Source of the DNA: Coriobacteriia bacterium
GTDB taxonomy: Bacteria > Actinomycetota > Coriobacteriia > Coriobacteriales > Eggerthellaceae
Assembly (NCBI GenBank): GCA_030530215.1
Contig: JAUMVJ010000003.1
Coordinates: 1-64,000, forward strand
Direction of reading: 5' to 3'
DNA: 64,000 nucleotides
Every line of letters begins with the position of its first letter. The first letter of the stretch is position 1. Both the position numbers and the translations under genes were made by a program. Below the pieces are notes generated by a model. The model ran no database searches. It had not been told where the DNA came from and worked only from the letters and a program-made list of their open reading frames with translations. Of the stretch, positions 51,658-59,969 are shown piece after piece.

Positions 51658-53373
51658 TTACATCTGCGCCAGGGTGTGGCGAATAGCCTTGGCAAGCGCG
51701 CGCAAAGTCATTGCGGAGTTATCGGGAAGATGCAGATAAACGGCGCGGCGGCCGCGCTCGTTCAAAACGGTGTAGTCACCCAGCGCCTGAGCCTTGGCAA
51801 GCTCGCCCAAGCTCGAAGCACGCTCGTCGGTCACCGGAATGTCCTGCGCTTCCTCGGAAGACAAAATCAGGAAAACGCCTTTGTTCATGCCGCCCTTTTG
51901 CAGCTGGCCAACCGAATGCAGGTAACGTGGGCCAATCTCAAGACAGGAAACAGTGCCGAAGCGGTCGGCCATAGCATGGCGGATTTCCTCCAAAGCCTCA
52001 CGGCGGCCTTCACCCGCGAAGGGCAAGAAAGCATTGATGCTGAAGAAATCGCCGGGGCGGATGCTCTCAAGCAGAACGCGCAGAGACTCGCCGATTGAAA
52101 GGCGCCAAAGATCGCCGCGCAGAGCGTCGGAAACGCAAACCTCAACCTGACCCAAGGGAATGCCGACCAAACCACCCTGAACGCAGGTAGGCTTGGGACG
52201 GCCTTCCTTCAAGATCTCAAGCACGCGAGTTTTGGCAACCTGAACGTCGGGCTGGTCGAAGGGGCACACCTTCATCAGATAGCCGAGCATCGCGGTGGCG
52301 TATTCCCACATTACGAAGTGGCCCACCAGATCGCCGACGCCGTCGACCTTGAAATCCATACGGGGGATGGTGGGGCTCACGAACTCGATGGAACGCGAGA
52401 AATTCTGACGCTCATCCCATAGGTCGGTTTTGGTGTTATACACGATGACCGTGCGATCGCCTGGATCAAAGGACAAGGTCAGCGGGTCAATCTCGATATT
52501 AGGAAGAATACCGTGGCCTTCTTTGCCTACCGATTCGGCGATAAGCTGCTCAACCCACAGACCCAAAACACGTCCGCGCTTAGGGCACAGGAAGCTGAAC
52601 TTATCGCGCCCAGCGCGCAGGTTGTCGTACAAAAAGGAAGCAAGCAGGACGGCCGGGTTGTCCAGCGAGTCCGTAGAGCAGATGCGCTCGGCCTCGGCGG
52701 CGCTCTCCATCAGGGTATGCAGCGGAATGCCCACCAAAGCAGCAGGGACCAAGCCGAACACCGACAAGGCGGAATAACGGCCACCCACGGTGGGCTCGCC
52801 CGAGAAAACCTTAGCCCAACCGCGCTCGTAAGCTTCCCTCTCCAATTCGGAGCCAGGGTCGGTAATAGCGATGAAATGATTCCCGATCTCGTCTTCAGGC
52901 AAGCTATCCGCCAAGAAATCAAGAATAGCCTTGGTAACGAGCGCAGGCTCAATGGTGCTTCCCGACTTAGAGGATTGCACAAACAAGGTGTGCTCAACAT
53001 CGATACCGGCCATGATGGTGCGAACGCGCGCAGGCGACACGGAATCAAGCGTGCGGAACTTAATGAGGTTCGAGTCGACCGAGTTGTACTTGGTCATCGT
53101 CATCGGTGCCTGAGTGGAGCCGCCCTGACCGATAAGAACCACGGTGTTCATACCGCGCAAGATCATCTCGTCGGCGAAAGCCTGAATCTCGTCGATTGAA
53201 TACGGTGGCTCGCTGGCCAGCGAAGTCCAACCCATGTAGTTCTTGGCGAAATCCTCCGCGTTCTCCGAAAAATCGTAGAGCGTATGGTCTTTCATGTTGA
53301 TGCGGCTGGCAACCTGCTCCTCAATAAGAGTGCTCGCGCTTTCGCACACATGTCCTGACTGATACGTAATCAT
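51658..53373 (-). CDS. Glucose-6-phosphate isomerase-like protein
   Basis: A 571-residue SIS-fold isomerase similar to the Pgi part of transaldolase-Pgi proteins: VVLIGQGGSTQAPMTMTKYN, VQSSKSGSTIEPALVTKA, EPTVGGRYSALSVFGLVPAA and WVEQLIAESVGKEGHGILP. No transaldolase domain is attached. It interconverts glucose-6-P and fructose-6-P. I start at the ATG at 53373 (AGAGG upstream); a GTG at 53391 is also possible. It leads a transcript that continues into hypF, hypC and hypD, an unexpected partnership. A strong hairpin lies about 70-100 bases upstream of the start. Confidence 0.88.
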   Translation of the reverse strand: MITYQSGHVCESASTLIEEQVASRINMKDHTLYDFSENAEDFAKNYMGWTSLASEPPYSIDEIQAFADEMILRGMNTVVLIGQGGSTQAPMTMTKYNSVDSNLIKFRTLDSVSPARVRTIMAGIDVEHTLFVQSSKSGSTIEPALVTKAILDFLADSLPEDEIGNHFIAITDPGSELEREAYERGWAKVFSGEPTVGGRYSALSVFGLVPAALVGIPLHTLMESAAEAERICSTDSLDNPAVLLASFLYDNLRAGRDKFSFLCPKRGRVLGLWVEQLIAESVGKEGHGILPNIEIDPLTLSFDPGDRTVIVYNTKTDLWDERQNFSRSIEFVSPTIPRMDFKVDGVGDLVGHFVMWEYATAMLGYLMKVCPFDQPDVQVAKTRVLEILKEGRPKPTCVQGGLVGIPLGQVEVCVSDALRGDLWRLSIGESLRVLLESIRPGDFFSINAFLPFAGEGRREALEEIRHAMADRFGTVSCLEIGPRYLHSVGQLQKGGMNKGVFLILSSEEAQDIPVTDERASSLGELAKAQALGDYTVLNERGRRAVYLHLPDNSAMTLRALAKAIRHTLAQM

Positions 53374-53444
53374 CTGTCTTGACCTCTTCACAACGTTGCT
53401 CGCACTCGCTTTTCCAGCGGTTTAGACGAGCAAGGTTTTCCGTA

Positions 53445-53476
53445 AATTTAAGCCACCTCATCAGGCGGCTTAAATT
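53445..53476 (-). promoter_or_regulatory. Perfect hairpin upstream of pgi
   Basis: AATTTAAGCCACC (53445-53457) pairs with GGCGGCTTAAATT (53464-53476) with one wobble, 13 bp with a 6-base loop. There is no T-run on either side, so it is more likely an operator or a 5' leader structure for the pgi-hyp transcript than a terminator. A shorter repeat, AACAAA-ACAG-TTTGTT, lies to its right at about 53535-53552, near the SDR promoter. Confidence 0.45.
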
Positions 53477-53602
53477 AAAACATCTGTTTTCAGCGCCTGC
53501 TGGCAAACATGCCGCCGACAGCTTTGTTAATTCTAACAAAACAGTTTGTTCGCGTGCATTTGTCTATACTTGATGTAAAGCACGAACGAAAGGAGTTGCT
53601 TC

Positions 53603-54391
53603 ATGGTTTCCTACGATTTTTCAGGTAAAACAGTCGTTGTCACTGGCTCCGCTCGAGGAATCGGGCGACGTTGCGCCGAAAAGTTTCTCGAAGCTGGGGC
53701 AAACGTTGCGCTATGCGGCCATTCCCCGCGCGACATCGATGCCCTGCTGAAAGAGCTTGAGCCTTTCACCCACGGCGAACACGAGCGTGTAATGTACGAA
53801 ACCTGCGACGTGGCCAGCATGGAGTCCATCAACGCCTTCCTAGAAGCTGTGGTGGAACGCTTCGATGCGCTCGACGTGCTTGTGAACAACGCCGGCATCT
53901 GGGAGGCAACGCCTGTCGGCGAAGTCACCGAGGACATGTGGCAGCGCAACATCGATACCAACCTCAAAAGCCAGCTCTTCGCCTGCGATTGGTTTGCTAA
54001 ATATCACAAGGAAAACGGTGGCGGCCAATCCATCGTAAACATCAGCTCGGTAAGCTCCATCCTCACGGGGCCAAACACGCCGCTCTACAACCTGTGCAAG
54101 GCCGGCACTAATTCGCTTACCCGCACCTATGCGCATGGCCTGGGCGAACTCGGCATCAACGTTAACGCTGTGGCCCCCGGCTCCATCGCAACCGACATCA
54201 ACAAGGCCACCTATTCGGATCCTAGTGCGGAGAAGGCTATGTGCGATTCGCTGGTTATGGGAAGGCGCGGCGTCACCGACGACATCGCCAATGCCGTGCT
54301 GTTCCTGACAAGCGAGGAAAGCAACTACATCACTGGGCAAGTGATCTTCGTCGACGGCGGCTGGACCTTGCAGCAAGCCCCCAGGAAGTAA
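53603..54391 (+). CDS. Short-chain dehydrogenase/reductase
   Basis: A 262-residue classical SDR. The cofactor loop is VTGSARGIGRR, NNAG is in DVLVNNAGIWEA, the catalytic Ser lies in NISSVSS, and the YxxxK pair is YNLCK. GSIATDI and FVDGGW complete the family. The substrate cannot be told; it is related to FabG-like and sugar/sterol dehydrogenases. AAAGGAG precedes the ATG by 7 bases. It is a single-gene unit, divergent from pgi and closed by its own terminator. Confidence 0.93.
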   Translation: MVSYDFSGKTVVVTGSARGIGRRCAEKFLEAGANVALCGHSPRDIDALLKELEPFTHGEHERVMYETCDVASMESINAFLEAVVERFDALDVLVNNAGIWEATPVGEVTEDMWQRNIDTNLKSQLFACDWFAKYHKENGGGQSIVNISSVSSILTGPNTPLYNLCKAGTNSLTRTYAHGLGELGINVNAVAPGSIATDINKATYSDPSAEKAMCDSLVMGRRGVTDDIANAVLFLTSEESNYITGQVIFVDGGWTLQQAPRK

Positions 54392-54521
54392 AACAAGCCA
54401 AGCTGGCGATTGCGCATGGCTTAAGCTCGAAGATACCCAGTCACAAGCTGCCGAAAGCGTAACGGGCAAACGAACAAGGCTCTTACAAGCTTTACGTCAA
54501 TAAACCACAGCCCCGAACATG

Positions 54522-54557
54522 AAAGGGAGCTCAGCCTGCTGGCCGAGCTCCCTTTGT
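54522..54557. terminator. Bidirectional terminator between SDR and surface-protein genes
   Basis: AAAGGGAGCTC (54522-54532) pairs perfectly with GAGCTCCCTTT (54545-54555). It lies between two convergent genes and fits both. Confidence 0.88.
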
Positions 54558-54580
54558 TCATCGCTTATTTAGCAGACTGC

Positions 54581-56812
54581 CTAGCGCCTTGCGCCGCGGA
54601 ACCTGCGGCTAGCGAAGAAGGCGCCGAAGGCTGCAAGTGCTGCAACAAAGGCTGCGCCCATTGCGAACTGGGCGAAATCACCCGTCTGTGGAGTTGCGGA
54701 ATCGCTGCTCGTATCGGAGCTGCTATCGGATTCGTTATCGGAGCTGTCCTTGCTGTCGGCATCGGTGTCCGCAGAGGAATCAGCCTCGGTAATGGTAAGC
54801 TCGCCCGTCACGTTGAGCGTGTAGTTCTTGGTGACGTTAAGCTCGTCGTTGATGACGTCCCAGGTGTACTCGGAAACCTCGTTGTAGGTGCCGGGCTCGG
54901 TGCCCCTGATCTGAGCGTTGAAGAGGTTCAACCTGTCGCCGTCCACAAGGCCAGTGACTTTGGAAGCATCGATGTTAAAGGCCTGTTCCTTGCCGTTGTA
55001 AACAAGGGATGCGGAATCGTTGAGCTCAAGTGCGCGCTTCTCGATAGTCAAAGAGCCATCGGTGACCTCGAAGCTAGGTGCGAAGTTGGAGTCGTTACTG
55101 ACGAAGGACTCTTTGGTCAAGCCCATCTCGTAAGTTCCCGCATTAGTGCCCTTGGCCTCGGCGATTGCACCCTCAGCCAAAGCAACTTTATCCGCAGAGT
55201 AAAGGCTTGCCTGATCACCCTCGATTCCGGTCACTTCAAAACCGGAGATAGCCTGCTCACCACCATTGTAGGTCTGAGTGTCGGTGTTGCCCTTGATGCT
55301 AACGGTCACCTCGGCGGGCTTGATGGTAAGCACACCGTCGGCAACCTTGAAGGTGACATCGAAGTTAGAATCGGCATTAGCGAAAGAATCCGCGGTCAGA
55401 CCCATATGCCAAGTGCCGGCCTGGTTAGCCTCGACGAAAGCAGTTTTACCGTCCTTAAGAACCACATTTTTCTCTTCGTAGAGGCCTTCTTTGACGCCAT
55501 GGATTTTCGTCACCTTAAATTTAGAGATCTGATGGTACTGACCATCATAATCTACGATATCGGAACTACCTTCAACGTAAGCGGTCACTTTAGCTGGAGT
55601 AACCTTAAGCGTGTAGCTGGCCTCTGCCTTTTTCTTGAAGTTTGGGTTAGTTGCACGTACATAAACGGTAACTACATCTTCAGTAACATCCTTAACCGTA
55701 GGCACAGTAGTAGACCAGTTATCACCATCGGTAGAGTACTCAATGGTAGTGCCCTCGGTTTGGCTAGCTACAGCGGCATCGCCATGGGACTCGCCGTCAT
55801 AGCAACCTTCATAGTCAGTTCCTGAAACGCTCAGAGTATCCAATGGCTGAATGGTGTAGGTCCTGGTTTCCTTGACATAGCTGGAATATTTGCCAATACC
55901 GTAAACTGTTACCTTAATCTGACCTGCGCTTTTGAAGTCGTCGGTATCCTTCCCGTCGCGGGAATAAGAAACCCTATAGTCGGCGCCTTCAACGAGCTTC
56001 TCGCCGTCGGGACTTTGAGTAGTTTGCATGCCGGTAACGACGGGCTCCCACTTATGGTCATTCCCATCATACGTGACGTAAGGATCAGGGGTGCTTACAG
56101 CAACATTCTCTTGGAGTATCAGTGTTTTGGTGTAATCAGTCCAACCTCCCGACCACTTGATCGTGAAGTTGTACCGTCCCCTATGGTTTTCGTCGATCGC
56201 GGGAAAGTTATCACCTTTGTTGAAAAAACTAAGTGTTGTAAATTCATTGCCCCCGTCATATACATGAACAGTACTCCACTTCAAGCTGAACATGCTGTCG
56301 ATCTCGTCGTAGACATTGCCTTTTGTCATCTGACTCCAGTACTTGAAGTAAACCGAATCCTCGTCGTTCAAGCTGGCAGCCGCTATGCCGTCTTCACTGG
56401 ACTCCTCGGAGGAACCTTCCTCGCCGGATTCCTCTGAATCACCTTCTTCACTGGAAGGGTTAGCCGTGTCGGTCAGGCTGACAGCCGCTACGCCCTCTTC
56501 GGCGGACTCACCAGCAGAGGAATCATCCCCATCGCTAGATCCCTTTTCTGCGGTAGCATCATCACTTGTGTTGGAATTTGCAGCATCGCTGGAGCCCTTG
56601 TTAGCAGCAGCGTCACCGCTTGCACTGGAATCTGCACCCTCGGTGGAGGTGCCTTCACCCTGATCGCTCTGCTGCTCTTGGCTTGCATCGCTTTGAGCTT
56701 CATCGCCTTCGGCCCAGGCGCTAATGGGCATTAAGCCAATCACCAGTGCAAGTGCGAAGAAAGCAGTCAGCAAGCGTTTTGCCAACGATAGCTGCGCTTC
56801 GGTTGTATTCAT
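54581..56812 (-). CDS. Cell-surface protein with MBG-type repeats and TPQTG sorting signal
   Basis: A 743-residue secreted protein. The signal peptide (AKRLLTAFFALALVIGLMPI ending SAWA) is followed by about 110 low-complexity residues rich in Ser, Asp, Glu and Ala. The middle contains a unique domain and then tandem Ig-like MBG/YDG repeats (YDGQYHQISKFKVT, then YNGGEQAISGFEVTG, each ending near DGVLTIKPA or DGSLTIEKRA). The C-terminus is a sortase signal: TPQTG, a hydrophobic helix, then RRFRGARR. TPQTG replaces the usual LPxTG. The ATG at 56812 has GAAGGG upstream. It is probably wall-anchored and may act in adhesion. Confidence 0.88.
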   Translation of the reverse strand: MNTTEAQLSLAKRLLTAFFALALVIGLMPISAWAEGDEAQSDASQEQQSDQGEGTSTEGADSSASGDAAANKGSSDAANSNTSDDATAEKGSSDGDDSSAGESAEEGVAAVSLTDTANPSSEEGDSEESGEEGSSEESSEDGIAAASLNDEDSVYFKYWSQMTKGNVYDEIDSMFSLKWSTVHVYDGGNEFTTLSFFNKGDNFPAIDENHRGRYNFTIKWSGGWTDYTKTLILQENVAVSTPDPYVTYDGNDHKWEPVVTGMQTTQSPDGEKLVEGADYRVSYSRDGKDTDDFKSAGQIKVTVYGIGKYSSYVKETRTYTIQPLDTLSVSGTDYEGCYDGESHGDAAVASQTEGTTIEYSTDGDNWSTTVPTVKDVTEDVVTVYVRATNPNFKKKAEASYTLKVTPAKVTAYVEGSSDIVDYDGQYHQISKFKVTKIHGVKEGLYEEKNVVLKDGKTAFVEANQAGTWHMGLTADSFANADSNFDVTFKVADGVLTIKPAEVTVSIKGNTDTQTYNGGEQAISGFEVTGIEGDQASLYSADKVALAEGAIAEAKGTNAGTYEMGLTKESFVSNDSNFAPSFEVTDGSLTIEKRALELNDSASLVYNGKEQAFNIDASKVTGLVDGDRLNLFNAQIRGTEPGTYNEVSEYTWDVINDELNVTKNYTLNVTGELTITEADSSADTDADSKDSSDNESDSSSDTSSDSATPQTGDFAQFAMGAAFVAALAAFGAFFASRRFRGARR

Positions 56813-56904
56813 ACATATACCCTTCGATGTGCATTTTTGCATCAATGAAAAAGGGTAAATTTTTTTTTTGAAATTACAAGGGTTTAAATTGAGCCGTAAC
56901 AATA

Positions 56905-56935
56905 AAAAACGCCCTGTTTTACAGGGCGTTTTTGA
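56905..56935. terminator. Terminator downstream of tRNA-Phe
   Basis: AAAAACGCCCTG (56905-56916) pairs with CAGGGCGTTTTT (56922-56933) around TTTTA. It ends the minus-strand tRNA transcript just after the tRNA 3' end and separates it from the surface-protein gene. Confidence 0.92.
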
Positions 56936-56941
56936 ATTTAA

Positions 56942-57017
56942 TGGTGGTCGGAGGGGGACTTGAACCCTCGACACGCGGATTTTCAATCCGCTGCTCTACC
57001 AACTGAGCTACCCGACC
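56942..57017 (-). tRNA. tRNA-Phe (GAA)
   Basis: A 76-base cloverleaf with encoded CCA. The acceptor stem is GGTCGGG/TCCGACC, the D arm is GCTC-AGTTGGTA-GAGC, the anticodon arm is GCGGA-TTGAAAA-TCCGC with anticodon GAA, and the T loop is TTCAAGT. The T stem is GAGGG/CCCCC, which leaves one A-C mismatch at pair 50-64. The other stems pair fully, counting one G-U at the base of the acceptor stem. It lies between purD and the surface-protein gene on the same strand. Confidence 0.97.
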
Positions 57018-57136
57018 ATCGGTGCGCTTTGCGCGAGTAGTTATAATACGCAAAGCTCACATGCGCGTCAAGAAAGTTTTTCTTTCCAACGCTTGATTGC
57101 TGCCACACGATAAAACTAGTGCTGCAGCTTTAGGCA

Positions 57137-58426
57137 CTACGCCCAAGCGCTACGACCGCGCAGCGCCTTTGCGGCAATGTCGCGACGATACTGCTTGCCT
57201 TCGAAATCGATCAGATCAACCGCTGCATAGGCCTGGTTGCGTGCTTCTTCAAAGGTGTCGGCAAGCGCAACCACGTTAAGAACACGGCCTCCGCTCGTAA
57301 CAAGCTCTCCCGCTTCGTTAAGCTTCGTGCCCGCATGGAAAACCTTCACGCCATCAAGCGCTTCGGCGGCGTCAATGCCGGTAATGAGCTTGCCCTTTTC
57401 GTAAGAACCGGGGTAGCCGGCACTTGCCAGCACAACGCTTACCGCCCATTTATCCGACCAAGCAAGCTTGATATCTTCAGGTCTGCCCTCAGCTACGGCA
57501 AGCATAACCTCAACCAAGTCGGACTCCAGGCGAGGCAGAACAACCTGCGTCTCAGGGTCGCCGAAACGTGCGTTAAATTCAACGATCTTGGGGCCCTGCG
57601 CGGTGAGCATGAAGCCACCGTACAGGCAACCGCGGTAATCGAGCTCGAACTCGGCCTTGGTGGCCTCGGCGGCGCGCTGCATGATAGCCTGCATCGATTC
57701 CAGCTCTTCAGCGATTGCAATGGGAACGGGAGAATACACGCCCATGCCGCCCGTGTTCGGACCAAGATCACCATCGTAGGCACGTTTATGATCCTGCGCG
57801 GGAGCCATCGGATGCGAAACGCCATTGGAAACAAAAGAAAGCATGGAGCACTCGGGGCCCTGCATGCATTCCTCGATTACCACACGCGCGCCAGCTGCAC
57901 CAAAGCCGCCATCGAAGCAATTACGAACTGCGGCAAGCGCCTCCCCAACAGTTTCGGCAACAACAACGCCCTTGCCCGCTGCCAGGCCATCCGCCTTGAC
58001 GACGATGGGAGCGCCCTGTTCCTCCACATAAGCGCAAGCCGCATTAGCATCATCGAAAGTTGCGTAGGCCGCGGTGGGGATATTGTTGCGCGCCATGAAA
58101 CGCTTGCTGAAATCCTTGGAGCCTTCAAGCTGAGCACCCTCGGCACTGGGACCGAAAACCGCGATACCTGCCTTGCGCAAAACATCGGCAACGCCTGCAA
58201 CCAAAGGAGCCTCGGGGCCGATGACTACCAACTCAACTTTATGATCCTGGGCAAATGCCAGTACCTCCTCGCCGGATTCGGCATTAACGCCCGAAACATT
58301 GGTGGCGAACGAAGAGGTTCCGCCATTGCCAGGAGCGACGAAAAGCTCGGAACAGCGAGGGGATTTTGCCAAGGCCCACGCGATGGCATGCTCACGGCCG
58401 CCGCTGCCCAAAACAAGGATATTCAT
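57137..58426 (-). CDS. purD: Phosphoribosylamine-glycine ligase
   Basis: PurD (429 residues), the second enzyme of purine synthesis, is an ATP-grasp ligase. [60 protein letters not shown] and [18 protein letters not shown] are all present. GAAGGGA lies 8 bases before the ATG at 58426; the frame extends to 58465 without support. A terminator separates it from purA upstream. Confidence 0.97.
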   Translation of the reverse strand: MNILVLGSGGREHAIAWALAKSPRCSELFVAPGNGGTSSFATNVSGVNAESGEEVLAFAQDHKVELVVIGPEAPLVAGVADVLRKAGIAVFGPSAEGAQLEGSKDFSKRFMARNNIPTAAYATFDDANAACAYVEEQGAPIVVKADGLAAGKGVVVAETVGEALAAVRNCFDGGFGAAGARVVIEECMQGPECSMLSFVSNGVSHPMAPAQDHKRAYDGDLGPNTGGMGVYSPVPIAIAEELESMQAIMQRAAEATKAEFELDYRGCLYGGFMLTAQGPKIVEFNARFGDPETQVVLPRLESDLVEVMLAVAEGRPEDIKLAWSDKWAVSVVLASAGYPGSYEKGKLITGIDAAEALDGVKVFHAGTKLNEAGELVTSGGRVLNVVALADTFEEARNQAYAAVDLIDFEGKQYRRDIAAKALRGRSAWA

Positions 58427-58483
58427 AGCTTCGTCCCTTCTTGCAGGAATCCTCAAGCCCAACATACGGGCCCCTAAAAAACA

Positions 58484-58512
58484 AAGGTGCCCTTAGCTAG
58501 GGCACCTTACTT
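58484..58512 (-). terminator. Terminator of purA
   Basis: AAGGTGCCCT (58484-58493) pairs with AGGGCACCTT (58499-58508). Read on the minus strand the stem is followed by TGTTTTTTAG, a clear terminator between purA and purD. Confidence 0.9.
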
Positions 58513-58515
58513 ATA

Positions 58516-59838
58516 TCAATACTCGAACGACCAGTTACGGTAAATGGTCGCATCGCGCTCGGGCGCCACAGAGATCATCGTGATGGGAGCACCAACGAAG
58601 TTCTCTACATACTCAATGTAGCGCTGAGCATTTTCAGGGAGTTCCTCGAACGTGCGGCATTCGGAGATATCGACACCCTTCCAACCAGGAAGCTCCTCGT
58701 AAACGGGCTTAGCGTGGAAAAGAACCGACTGCTGCATGGGGCAGTAGTCGTAACGCTTGCCCTCGTGCTCGTAGGCCACGCAAACCTTGATGGTGTCGAA
58801 CTCGGACAACACATCGAGCTTAGTTAGCGCAATGTCGGTTAGGCCATTGACGTCGACGGCGTATTTGCCGATAACCAGGTCGAGCCAACCGCAGCGGCGC
58901 TTGCGGCCAGTGGTCACGCCGTATTCATGGCCAGCGGAACAAAGGAGTTCGCCCACCTCGGCCTCAACGCCCAGGCCGCCGTTCTCGGGGAACAGCTGCT
59001 CGGTGGGGAAGGGACCACCGCCCACGCGCGTAGTGTAAGCCTTCATGATGCCGATAACCTTGCCGATGGCCATGGGGCCCACGCCGGTACCGATAGGTGC
59101 ACCGCCGGAAGAGCAAGAGCTCGAGGTCACATAGGGGTAAGTTCCATGGTCGATGTCGAGCATGGTTGCCTGAGCGCCTTCAAACAGGATGTTCTTACCG
59201 GCACGCTTAGCCTCAGCCAAAAGCTGGGTGGTTTCGGCCATGAAGGGCTTCAGGATCGTGGCATAGGGCAAGTACTCGTCGCAGATCTCGTCCACTGTAT
59301 AGGTATGAATGCCGTAGATCTTGTCGAGGATGGGGTTTTTCTGAGCCAGGGCGGCCTCGAGCTTCAAGCGGAAAATCTTTTCGTCCATCAAGTCCTGAAC
59401 GCGGATGCCCTTACGTGCGGCTTTGTCCTGATAGCAGGGGCCGATGCCGCGTTTGGTGGTGCCGATGGAATTCTTACCTAAGCTCTTCTCGTCGGCGCCG
59501 TCCAAATCCTTATGATAAGGCATGATCAGGTGCGCATTACAGCTGATTTTAAGGTTTGAGCAGGAAATACCCTCGGCCTGGAGCATTGCCATTTCCTTAA
59601 CCAGGGCGCCGGGGTCGATAACCACGCCATTGCCGATAACAGGAACGGCGTTTTCGTACATCACGCCAGACGGCATCAGGTGAAGAGCAAGCTTAGTGTC
59701 GCCATGAACCACCGTATGGCCGGCGTTGTTACCGCCGCCATAACGGACCACGTAATCGTAATGGCTGGCAATGAGGTCGGTGATCTTACCTTTTCCCTCG
59801 TCACCCCACTGGGTACCCACCAAAACCGTACTAGGCAT
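58516..59838 (-). CDS. purA: Adenylosuccinate synthetase
   Basis: PurA (440 residues) joins IMP and aspartate using GTP. The P-loop-like start is LVGTQWGDEGKGKITDLIA, followed by VVRYGGGNNAGHTVVHG, SIGTTKRGIGPCYQDKAARK, LFEGAQATMLDIDHGTYPYV and TGRKRRCGWLDLV. GAAAGGAAT lies just before the ATG. Conserved and complete. Confidence 0.98.
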   Translation of the reverse strand: MPSTVLVGTQWGDEGKGKITDLIASHYDYVVRYGGGNNAGHTVVHGDTKLALHLMPSGVMYENAVPVIGNGVVIDPGALVKEMAMLQAEGISCSNLKISCNAHLIMPYHKDLDGADEKSLGKNSIGTTKRGIGPCYQDKAARKGIRVQDLMDEKIFRLKLEAALAQKNPILDKIYGIHTYTVDEICDEYLPYATILKPFMAETTQLLAEAKRAGKNILFEGAQATMLDIDHGTYPYVTSSSCSSGGAPIGTGVGPMAIGKVIGIMKAYTTRVGGGPFPTEQLFPENGGLGVEAEVGELLCSAGHEYGVTTGRKRRCGWLDLVIGKYAVDVNGLTDIALTKLDVLSEFDTIKVCVAYEHEGKRYDYCPMQQSVLFHAKPVYEELPGWKGVDISECRTFEELPENAQRYIEYVENFVGAPITMISVAPERDATIYRNWSFEY

Positions 59839-59969
59839 GTTTTATTCCTTTCGGTCACGTTGATGAGCCGAAGCGTGCAAACTTCTTTCGTGGCCACGAC
59901 GCTTTGCAAGCGCCTTTCATCAACGAACAAAGGGGCTGCCAAAATGCCCCCAATGACTAGGAAATGATA

